Assembly (NCBI GenBank): GCA_903862805.1
Contig: CAIOZP010000520.1
Span: 1-12,682, forward strand
Length of the DNA: 12,682 nucleotides
DNA from: an uncultured Fibrobacterota bacterium
Lineage (GTDB): Bacteria > Fibrobacterota > Chitinivibrionia > Chitinivibrionales > CAIOZP01
Direction of reading: 5' to 3'
Shown: positions 5,310 to 12,682 of the stretch, in pieces
Layout of the letters: the number at the start of each line of letters is the position of its first letter
Numbering within the stretch: position 1 is the stretch's first letter
The notes under the pieces: model-generated
The model's database searches: none
What the model saw: the letters and a program-made list of their open reading frames with translations, nothing else
Told to the model about the DNA's origin: nothing
Program-made: the position numbers and the translations under genes

Positions 5310-8300
5310 ATGACTGAGAAAATCCTGAAGCGAGTGATGAGAGTTTTGATGATGGCGGCTTTGGCGCTGTCGCTTTGGGGTGGGATGGGGAAGACGGAAG
5401 CGGCTGGTGGGCAAAATATCCTTCTGGTGTATGATAATTCTGGCATTAGGGATGCATTCCAATCGGTGTTAGTGCAATTGGGGCACACTGTTACATCGTC
5501 AACGACAGTTCCTGTCAATCCAACCCCAGCTTTAACGGATCAGATTTGGGATGTCAGGTGGACTACGTGGGGAGATTGGACTTCTGGGTTGCCGGCAGCG
5601 GATCAAACAAATCTTCGGTTTTTTATGGCAAATGGCGGTAGAGTTGCCCTTTTTTGTGATTGGGGCTGGGGTGGTAATGACCAAAGACACAGAGATTTTG
5701 AAACATTTGTAAATTCTGTTGCAGCGTCAGGGACATTCAAAATTCAGGATAGTCCATCCTCTTCAAGTACTTCCGCAGTGGTTGGGGATTCAGCGGATGC
5801 TCAAATGATAAACCCTGTGGACTATAACGTGCTGGTGAGTCAGTCCTACCCACTTGACAATCCCGGATATGTGAACAGACCGACAGATTTGGCTGGTGGT
5901 TACCCTGTTCTTGTTTGTAACGATCACCATGACCGATCGGTTGGTATAGCTTTTACCCAAGGGAATATGAAAGCAACTTATGGAGCCGCGAGGCTGTTTA
6001 TTTTCACGGATCACGGCAATGCCACCAACGTTAACGGAACACCGGCGAGTTCTAATATTCTTCGATTTATCGCATCGTTTACTTCCAGCGGCTTGGGCGG
6101 GCTCACTTTCAATCCGGATTCTGGTGCTGTTCTCAGTACCCTTCATTGGAACCAAATCGTTAATATGACATCGTCCACGACACTTAAGCCCAACGGCGAT
6201 ACACTCAAGAGCAAATTCCTCGGTACAAGCGTTGTTTCCGTCAATGCTGCCGACTCTCTTTCGACCAACGGAACATTGAACTATGTAACTTGGCCCGCAA
6301 AAGACACCATTACGGTAAAAACAAAGTTTGCCACCGACTCGATAAAAACATCTACACTCATTTATACCTTTGTTACACCAAAGAGAAATTTTGGCTGGAA
6401 ATTTACCGGATTACGAACACTAAACTTTTATGACTCAACCAGCGCACTGTTTACGACAGCGACATTTGGATGGGATTCCGGTACAACCAATTTTTCTACA
6501 ATACAGAATCCGACGGGAAAATCTTTTGGCGGAACGACAGCGAATGTGCAGGTTCGTGAACGTATTACCTACTACACTTACGCCAATGGTGCGAAAGATA
6601 CGATAAACAAAACGATTCCAATGATGACCTTCAAGCTTACCGATGACAGTACCGGCAAATCACGTATTATAAAAGCCGGAACCGTAATGAATATTTGGTC
6701 TGAGGTTGATAGCGCCGGTCACGTTGTAATAAACAACGGCAAGGCTTATGGCGTTCTTACGGCAGTGTCGTTTATCAATGCCGGTGGAAATGCGGTCAGT
6801 ACATTATCTGCCATTAACAGCAGCCTTTCTTCGTTTACATTTACGCCGACCAAGGTTGCTTCGCAGGTCATTATTCAGGGAACATTCACCGACGTTGCGA
6901 CCGGATTGCCCTATACTGCGCTTGACACGTTCCAGATTGTTCCCGGCTCGCCGTCCAAGCTGACGGTCGAGACTTCGAACACAGGAATTACATCGCCTCA
7001 TGTAGCGATTCAGACAATTACAATTGCAAGTGCGAGCCAAACAAGCTCAGGTTATGCGTATATATGGGATGCTTATGGTAATTATATTGGCCGTTCAACA
7101 TCGACAAGCTGGTCTATCATTAGCAACCCTATTAATGCTATCAGCGGTGTTGCAAGTGGTGTTGTTGTAAATGGTGAAGGGGTTGTAACGCGAAATGGAA
7201 CAAAAAATGGCGTTCAAATTGGTAAGATACAATTGATCGACGGAACCCTTGCTGATTCGGCATGGGTAACGATTGACGCCGTTTCGTACAGTCAGCTGCA
7301 AATAATTGATGCACAGAATGTTGTTCGCTCAGGTACCACAATAACACTTTCTGTAGATTCAGGAGCTATTTATTTCTCGGCACAGGCAAAAAACAGTCTC
7401 GGTAATTGGGACAATTATTCCGGAGGAACTTGGAGTTTAGACAATACGTCGATAGCCACTATTTCATCAACCGGTGGAGTCTCTACCAACTTTACCCCAA
7501 CCGATACCGGTGTGGTTCATTTGACGCTTTCTGCGTCTGGTATGACATCGGTTCTGGTTACGTTCCACATCATTCCCGGTAAGCCGAAATCGCTGGTGCT
7601 TTATCAGAGTAATGCCCAGCTTGCCGATCCGACGGTTCAGACATATGTGCAGAATGCCGGTTTGGCATTCAATATCGAGAGTCGGCTCTTTGATGGAAGT
7701 GTTCCTCCTGTCCAGTTGACAGATGCTTCTTTGCTTTCACAGATTACATACGACCTGATTGATGCCACTACTAAGCTTGCAATTACGGATCCAACAATTG
7801 CAAAGATCAATCCGATAACCGGTGGAACAACGGTTTTGACTGGTTATCATGCGGGGACAACGGTTTTGGTGCGGGCACATTGGAATGGTCTTGCCGATAG
7901 TGTTCAGGTGAAGATCATTCCTGGTACAGACACAGTTTTGCGAATTGTCAGCACTCCGGCGGATTCTGCTATGTCGACGTTTATTCCGCATATTGCGCCA
8001 ATCACGCTGATGGCAACAGACACTATTAAAGATCTTTATGCTCTTATCACTGACTCCTATGGAAACTTCAAAGGATTCTTTGGTGGAACTACTGATTGGA
8101 ACAGCAGGAACAATAACGTTGTAATTGCGAGTATTGGCGCTGACATTGGTCATTCAGAAGGTACTGTGCTTCGCGTCGCCGACACCCTCTCCACCACCTG
8201 GGTAATCGCCTCCAACGGCACCTACCTCGATAGCGTCCAAGTCACAGTAAATCCAGTCACGATCACCGCCCTCCGTCTCGTCGTGAATGTAAACGGAACA

Positions 8301-11300
8301 CTGACTCCTATCACTACACTGAACATGCGTGCCGATCAGGATACGACGGTATATGTTCAGGGCCAGCGCTCCGACGGCAAGGGCTGGACGAGTGTCAATG
8401 CGACATGGACGTACACGTCTGGGCTTTCATTCTCCAACTGGGTCAGCCTGACATCTTCGGAGCTGATCATTCCGGCAGGCAGCGGAAACGGGAAGATCTA
8501 CACCGATTTCAGTTTGCTTCGGGATTCTCTGATTGTCAACATAAGCGACGGTCTTCCGTCCTCGCTGGTGCTCTACAGTGACTCCGGCTACAACCCGATC
8601 AATGCGGCATCGAAGTATGCCGATCCGGCGATTATCGACACGGTAACGGCTGGAAGCAAGGTTGTTCTTGCGGCGAATATCTTCGATAAGTTCCTTGAGA
8701 ATCTCAAGACTTACCGCACATCTGCGGCAAGTGCCGATTCGATTGTGTGGAGCGTGGTAGAAAACACGGTTGGCTTTACCGATTCGACCGGAACATTCCG
8801 CAACGGATCGCAGAACGATACCGGTGCGGTGACCGTGTTCACGCCGACCCGTGCTTATCACTATGCCTACCTTGTGGCAAAGCTGGTTGGAACAAATCTG
8901 TCCGACAGTATCCAGATTTATGTAACACCGGCACCGGCTTCGCAGATCAGCATAGAAGAAGTCGCGACACCGACTGGTACGGCGTTGAACCATGTGACCT
9001 CTTACGATCCGATTGATTTTACCAAGACCGATTCTACCAAATTGGCTTATGCGGTTTTGCGTGATGTCTATGGCAACTTTGTTTCCGATGCCGACAACAG
9101 CAATCTTCTGTGGAAGAGTTCCGACATTACTATTGACACAACGCGACCGGAACGTGCGACCCTCGGCGAAGTGAGTATTCATCGCGTGGCACTTGCTGGA
9201 ACATCGCTTCTGATCGCAACTGGCAGCGGTCCGCTTGCCGGAATGATCGACACGGTCAACGTGATCCTCGAAGACGTTTCTTACGACACGCTGATGATCG
9301 TTGCCTCTCCGACCGACACGACGCCATTCCCCGACACGCTGACGCTTCTCACGAATCGTCCCGACACGCTTTATGCGAAGGGAAAGAATTCGGCGACCGG
9401 CAAATGGGATCTTGTGAATGTGAAGTGGAACATCGAGAGCGGGCTTTCGGCCGCACTTCCGAATGTGCCGTCGTCGAGCCAGCAGTCCTGGGTTGTTCTT
9501 CCGATCAACATGGGTTCTGGACATATCTACATTACAAAAGGATCGAGCTATCCCGATTCGCTCATGTGCAATTTCAAGTCGGGTGTTGCGGCATCGCTTC
9601 GGCTTTACGACAGGATCGGCGATCCAAAGCTGACCGGTGGAATACTTCTTCCTGATTCTGTGGGGATCATTGCCGGAGCGCATTACACGCTTGACGCGAA
9701 TGCCTTCGATGCCAATGGAAATTATCTATCGTCTTACGCCGATTCTGCTTCGAAGCTGATCTGGAACGTGCTTGATGATCCGGACACGACCGGTTCGCTC
9801 GATGCTGTGGTTGGCAATGCAAACGGCTACACCGGTATCAAGGCATATCGCACGATCAGGGTTGTAGTGTCGCTTCTGTCGAATCCTCTTGTTGCCGATA
9901 CAATCTCGCTGACGATCGATCCGGCCGCGGCTTACAAGCTCACCATCGAAGGCAGCAAAGACAAGTCAACGAGTCCGAACAAGCCCAACCGCCTCGTGAA
10001 TATTTCTATCACCGGCACCGACACCGTTTACTCCGGACTCTACGCGATTCTTCGTGACAAGTTCGGCAACTTCGTTTCGGCATCGACGGTGACAGCATGG
10101 AACAGCCGTGATCCATCGGTGGTAACTGCCGAAAACGGCGACGTGAACTTTGGTCAGGGACTTGTGATCCGTAAAGGTCAGTCCGGATCAACCGTTGTCA
10201 CGGCGCGCACCGGGGCGCTTTCCGATACGATCCTCGGAACAGACAGCGTGAATGTGACATTGCTTGCCTACAACTATCTGAAGCTTCGCATTGTTCGTAG
10301 TGATGCTGGAAGTGACACCGTTGCGATCAACGACACAACGATCTCGACCAACGACAACCTTTCTCTCTATGTCAAGGGGCTTCGTTCCGATGGCAAGGGA
10401 TGGGAACTTGTGAAGGCGAACTGGTTCATCTACGATACGCTGAGTGTTACGCCAAATCCTCCGGAGAACGCTTCGACCTGGACATTCTCACCGAATAAAC
10501 CTGGCAGTGGTTACATCAGAGTTGCTATGAGCGATTCGACGATTGTCGGCGACACAATGAGCGTGACGTTCACCGTCGGACCGCCAACCGGCATCGTGTT
10601 CTCTGTTGACGACAGCGGAATTGCCGGTCATCCGGTCAACGGGACAGTCACCCTGAACAACCTCGACGGCCAGCTTATCGGCGACTGGAGCGGAACGATT
10701 GTCATAACCGATCCTGGCTACAAGACAACGATCACGACGGCCGACGGGCAGGTTCTTCACCCCGGTGTGATAATCAACGGCGATACGATTCCGTTCGGCG
10801 ATTCGGTTGCGCTCAGCTTCACAAACGGCGTGGCGAACTTCCAGCTGGTCTTCTACCAGTCGGGCGCTCATGTGATCACCGGTGACTATGTCGATCCGAC
10901 CTTTATCGGCTCAGGCACGGCGACTGTTCAGATCAGTCCCGACAGTGCTGCCCGTGTGAGAATCGTCAATGCCAACGGCGATACGCTAACATCCGATACG
11001 GTTTATATGCACGGCGGAAATTCGATCTATTCGACAAAGACCTTCGCGCTTGACGCATGGGACAACTACGGCAACAGCCTCGGAAGGATCAACGGCGACT
11101 GGACACCGGCGGCGATCTTCCAGCCGGCCAATATCGCTCTTGTCAATCGGCAGTATTATCAGCTTGATGTCTCCGGAATCGAGAAGGAAGTTGGTGGACG
11201 TCTTGTGTCAGATGCCTCCGGAAAAACATTCGGCGACAGTATCTACGTGATCGTTCTTCCGCCATCGGCTCATATCGTGGGCGCTCCGTTGACCCTCGAC

Positions 11301-12458
11301 CGCAACGCCGACGGCTATCTCGACGGTATCGACATCACCTACGATCGCGACATCGCAATTGATTCGACAAGTTCGGCGAAAATTTCGATGGGAACCGACA
11401 CCTTCACAATCGACAGCATGTATGTAAGCCGCATAGCAATCGATTCGGTCGGAACAATGGCTCCGAGAAAGCTGCACATTATTCTCGTCGAGGATTCATC
11501 GCTTCAGAGCGGCGCTGGTCAGACCGGCTGGAAACCGACGGTTTATGTCGCGCTTCATAACGCCGACACGCTGTTCGATGTTCCATCAGCCGACGGCGCG
11601 GGCCCTGTAATCTGGAGAGTTGTCGAGAAGACGACAATCGACGGAAGCGATAATCCGGTGGTGACGGTTACATTCAGCGAGCCGGTTCTGTCGAGAACGT
11701 ATCTGTCGCTCCAGAGCAACGGTGTTGGTCCCGACCGCACGCTGCACGCATGGGTGAAAGAAGCGACGAAGTTCAGATCGATAGACAGCATGTTCCTGTC
11801 GAACACATCTTACGATCCGACGGCCTACTCGTTCACTATGACTTCGACCGACAAGCTTCAGAGCTACAACTGGGTGAACATTCTCACCCGTGATTCGAGC
11901 GGAAGCGTGATCGCCGACATCGAAGACAGCGCGCACAATCTGCCACCGGCCGACAGCATCAGCCGCAAGGTAAAGGTGGAGATTGACGGTTCCGGCAGCA
12001 AGGTTCAAATCGGCCCGAATCCGATGATTCCTTCACCGAAGTGGAAGATCACCTCAAATGGCGATCTGGTATCGGGCGACATTCCTGGATTTGGCCAGAG
12101 GATCAGTGGCGACAACTATCGCGGTACGCTTATCGATATGACTTACATGCCGTCGCTTGATAATCCGATAACGGCATCGACGATCATAACCGCCAAGCTG
12201 CTTGTGTTCGACGGAGCTGGAAACCTTGTATTAAGCCAGAGCAGCGGCAGCAATCTCCGTCGCGACGACGGCCGATACGAGGCCGATGTTCAGGCTGGCG
12301 ACACTGGCTTGGTTCACATCGGCTTCTACTGGAGCGGCTATGCAATGCGCAACGGCACATTGGTTCCGGCCTCTGCGGGCATGTACCGCGTGGTACTCAT
12401 GGTTGACATCGGCGGAGACAAGCAGAAGTTCTACGAGGTGCTGATCGTCAAGAACTGA
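5310..12458 (+). CDS. Giant exported Ig-like repeat protein with alpha/beta N-domain and C-terminal sorting-like domain
   Basis: A 2382-residue predicted cell-surface or secreted protein, family not recognised. The signal peptide is 1-32: basic MTEKILKRVMR, a hydrophobic VLMMAALALSLW core, cleavage near TEAA. Residues 35-262 look like an alpha/beta domain of GATase/ThuA-like type (NILLVYDN, then GGRVALFCDWGWGG); no catalytic triad is certain. From 545 to about 1987 come super-repeats of about 330 residues starting at Pro545, 871, 1207, 1538 and a partial one at 1877. Each has a D-x-[YF]-G-N turn (Gly590, 918, 1255, 1586, 1921) and a later SDGKGW-like turn (Trp700, 1026, 1366, 1698). These are probably bacterial Ig-like (Big_2) beta-sandwiches. 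DRNADGYLDG (1997-2006) resembles a calcium loop, and GPVIWRVVE near 2098 starts another beta-domain. The last 150 residues (GPNP at 2235, YWSGYAMRNG, AGMYRVVLMV) resemble FlgD-Ig/T9SS tails. Ser/Thr/Asp-rich and Cys-poor. Adhesion is inference. Confidence 0.85.
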   Translation: MTEKILKRVMRVLMMAALALSLWGGMGKTEAAGGQNILLVYDNSGIRDAFQSVLVQLGHTVTSSTTVPVNPTPALTDQIWDVRWTTWGDWTSGLPAADQTNLRFFMANGGRVALFCDWGWGGNDQRHRDFETFVNSVAASGTFKIQDSPSSSSTSAVVGDSADAQMINPVDYNVLVSQSYPLDNPGYVNRPTDLAGGYPVLVCNDHHDRSVGIAFTQGNMKATYGAARLFIFTDHGNATNVNGTPASSNILRFIASFTSSGLGGLTFNPDSGAVLSTLHWNQIVNMTSSTTLKPNGDTLKSKFLGTSVVSVNAADSLSTNGTLNYVTWPAKDTITVKTKFATDSIKTSTLIYTFVTPKRNFGWKFTGLRTLNFYDSTSALFTTATFGWDSGTTNFSTIQNPTGKSFGGTTANVQVRERITYYTYANGAKDTINKTIPMMTFKLTDDSTGKSRIIKAGTVMNIWSEVDSAGHVVINNGKAYGVLTAVSFINAGGNAVSTLSAINSSLSSFTFTPTKVASQVIIQGTFTDVATGLPYTALDTFQIVPGSPSKLTVETSNTGITSPHVAIQTITIASASQTSSGYAYIWDAYGNYIGRSTSTSWSIISNPINAISGVASGVVVNGEGVVTRNGTKNGVQIGKIQLIDGTLADSAWVTIDAVSYSQLQIIDAQNVVRSGTTITLSVDSGAIYFSAQAKNSLGNWDNYSGGTWSLDNTSIATISSTGGVSTNFTPTDTGVVHLTLSASGMTSVLVTFHIIPGKPKSLVLYQSNAQLADPTVQTYVQNAGLAFNIESRLFDGSVPPVQLTDASLLSQITYDLIDATTKLAITDPTIAKINPITGGTTVLTGYHAGTTVLVRAHWNGLADSVQVKIIPGTDTVLRIVSTPADSAMSTFIPHIAPITLMATDTIKDLYALITDSYGNFKGFFGGTTDWNSRNNNVVIASIGADIGHSEGTVLRVADTLSTTWVIASNGTYLDSVQVTVNPVTITALRLVVNVNGTLTPITTLNMRADQDTTVYVQGQRSDGKGWTSVNATWTYTSGLSFSNWVSLTSSELIIPAGSGNGKIYTDFSLLRDSLIVNISDGLPSSLVLYSDSGYNPINAASKYADPAIIDTVTAGSKVVLAANIFDKFLENLKTYRTSAASADSIVWSVVENTVGFTDSTGTFRNGSQNDTGAVTVFTPTRAYHYAYLVAKLVGTNLSDSIQIYVTPAPASQISIEEVATPTGTALNHVTSYDPIDFTKTDSTKLAYAVLRDVYGNFVSDADNSNLLWKSSDITIDTTRPERATLGEVSIHRVALAGTSLLIATGSGPLAGMIDTVNVILEDVSYDTLMIVASPTDTTPFPDTLTLLTNRPDTLYAKGKNSATGKWDLVNVKWNIESGLSAALPNVPSSSQQSWVVLPINMGSGHIYITKGSSYPDSLMCNFKSGVAASLRLYDRIGDPKLTGGILLPDSVGIIAGAHYTLDANAFDANGNYLSSYADSASKLIWNVLDDPDTTGSLDAVVGNANGYTGIKAYRTIRVVVSLLSNPLVADTISLTIDPAAAYKLTIEGSKDKSTSPNKPNRLVNISITGTDTVYSGLYAILRDKFGNFVSASTVTAWNSRDPSVVTAENGDVNFGQGLVIRKGQSGSTVVTARTGALSDTILGTDSVNVTLLAYNYLKLRIVRSDAGSDTVAINDTTISTNDNLSLYVKGLRSDGKGWELVKANWFIYDTLSVTPNPPENASTWTFSPNKPGSGYIRVAMSDSTIVGDTMSVTFTVGPPTGIVFSVDDSGIAGHPVNGTVTLNNLDGQLIGDWSGTIVITDPGYKTTITTADGQVLHPGVIINGDTIPFGDSVALSFTNGVANFQLVFYQSGAHVITGDYVDPTFIGSGTATVQISPDSAARVRIVNANGDTLTSDTVYMHGGNSIYSTKTFALDAWDNYGNSLGRINGDWTPAAIFQPANIALVNRQYYQLDVSGIEKEVGGRLVSDASGKTFGDSIYVIVLPPSAHIVGAPLTLDRNADGYLDGIDITYDRDIAIDSTSSAKISMGTDTFTIDSMYVSRIAIDSVGTMAPRKLHIILVEDSSLQSGAGQTGWKPTVYVALHNADTLFDVPSADGAGPVIWRVVEKTTIDGSDNPVVTVTFSEPVLSRTYLSLQSNGVGPDRTLHAWVKEATKFRSIDSMFLSNTSYDPTAYSFTMTSTDKLQSYNWVNILTRDSSGSVIADIEDSAHNLPPADSISRKVKVEIDGSGSKVQIGPNPMIPSPKWKITSNGDLVSGDIPGFGQRISGDNYRGTLIDMTYMPSLDNPITASTIITAKLLVFDGAGNLVLSQSSGSNLRRDDGRYEADVQAGDTGLVHIGFYWSGYAMRNGTLVPASAGMYRVVLMVDIGGDKQKFYEVLIVKN
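6942..11270 (+). repeat. Coding super-repeat of the giant protein, four units plus a partial fifth
   Basis: Unit starts at 6942, 7920, 8928, 9921 and 10938, giving lengths of 326, 336, 331 and 339 residues. Each full unit holds three sub-domains: one with the YGN turn, one with the SDGKGW turn and one opening with SLVLY plus an Asp/Pro-rich stretch. The third sub-domain of unit 4 is diverged (GIVFSVDDSG) and unit 5 has only the first. DNA identity between units is mostly low, so the duplications are old. A short exception is TCCGA(C/T)GGCAAGGG(C/A)TGG at 8370 and 10386. A local 12-base repeat ACAACGGTTTTG occurs 30 bases apart at 7827 and 7857. Confidence 0.8.
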
Positions 12459-12486
12459 TTTTCTTCTGATAATAACAGAAAAGGAA

Positions 12487-12516
12487 GGGCCGAAGCTGAT
12501 TGCTTCGGCCCTTTTT
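12487..12516 (+). terminator. Intrinsic terminator of the giant gene
   Basis: A perfect 10-bp stem GGGCCGAAGC/GCTTCGGCCC (12487-12496 with 12502-12511) with loop TGATT, followed by TTTTT. It begins 28 bases after the stop codon. A-rich DNA just before the stem could let it work on the minus strand too. Confidence 0.95.
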
Positions 12517-12520
12517 GTAT

Positions 12521-12597
12521 GAACTTTGATTATCATGATTAAAGGATTACTTGATTTCAAAATCGTGGTAATCCTCTAATCAAGCAAATCAAGGTTC
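12521..12597. repeat. 77-base imperfect palindrome of phased GATT / AATC words
   Basis: Two 30-base arms (12521-12550 and 12568-12597) are inverted copies matching at 25 of 30 positions around a 17-base centre. The first half carries GATT at 12528, 12537, 12545 and 12553; the second carries AATC at 12561, 12570, 12578 and 12587. All steps are 8 or 9 bases. It sits five bases after the terminator T-run and has no coding capacity. It may be a dispersed intergenic element or a long hairpin. Confidence 0.75.
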
Positions 12598-12682
12598 AGA
12601 TATTCCACTGACAAAGCACCCTCGCCGGAATGTCAATCAGGGATAAAGGCGATTATTGCTCCGGTGTGAATTAGAAGTATGA
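12598..12682. other. Right end of window, no gene seen
   Basis: I see no frame with a ribosome binding site, no clear promoter and no RNA gene in these last 85 bases. Confidence 0.5.

Noticed and set aside
8427..9683. 418-codon open frame on the minus strand, inside the giant gene
   Set aside because: It is antisense to a clear coding frame, Arg/His/Cys-rich with no domain pattern, and lacks a binding site. It is a by-product of the codon use of the plus strand.
12521..12597. Integron attC site or tRNA-like structure
   Set aside because: There are no R' and R'' core sites (RYYYAAC/GTTRRRY) and no cloverleaf; the symmetry is of phased GATT/AATC words.

Overview
The window looks like chromosomal DNA of a bacterium in the Fibrobacterota or a neighbouring FCB lineage. 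This is inferred from style, not from a marker gene. It carries a secreted GH44 glycanase with a T9SS-like C-terminal tail, and a giant exported protein built of Ig-like repeats that ends in a FlgD-Ig/T9SS-like domain. Five of the six start sites have clear Shine-Dalgarno sequences, which fits poorly with Bacteroidota. Local GC ranges from about 40 to 63 percent.

Layout. 1-119 is a short leader. 120-959 (+) is folD, the housekeeping C1-folate enzyme. The next gene, a GH44 endo-beta-glucanase/xyloglucanase (960-2852, -), is convergent, and its stop codon directly abuts the folD stop. 2853-3187 holds an inverted repeat upstream of the GH44 gene and a dispersed-type CCTCACCCC...GGGGATGAGG palindromic element. 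A minus-strand cluster then reads 4708 to 3188: a 63-residue protein made of seven perfect F-H-x-hydrophobic heptads (4517-4708), an SDR oxidoreductase (3685-4449) and a GNAT acetyltransferase (3188-3670). A weak promoter with a palindrome over its -35 lies ahead of this cluster.

4709-5309 is a 600-base divergent regulatory region. It holds that promoter, a CTGT-N8-ACAG palindrome, a possible 27-residue ORF with a good ribosome binding site, a 15-base direct repeat at 21-base spacing and an ATAACGTTAT palindrome. 5310-12458 (+) is one 2382-residue exported protein: signal peptide, an alpha/beta (GATase/ThuA-like) N-domain, a super-repeat of about 330 residues present four times plus a partial fifth, a DxNxDGxxD calcium-type motif and a C-terminal sorting-like domain. 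A strong intrinsic terminator follows, then a 77-base imperfect palindrome of four GATT and four AATC words.

The GH44 enzyme and the giant protein are both probably cell-surface or secreted and may share a secretion route. They are not an operon. The heptad protein, SDR and GNAT appear co-transcribed; their joint role is unknown. The least explained items are the heptad protein, the giant super-repeat protein and the phased repeats around it. No CRISPR array, tRNA, rRNA or transposase was seen.
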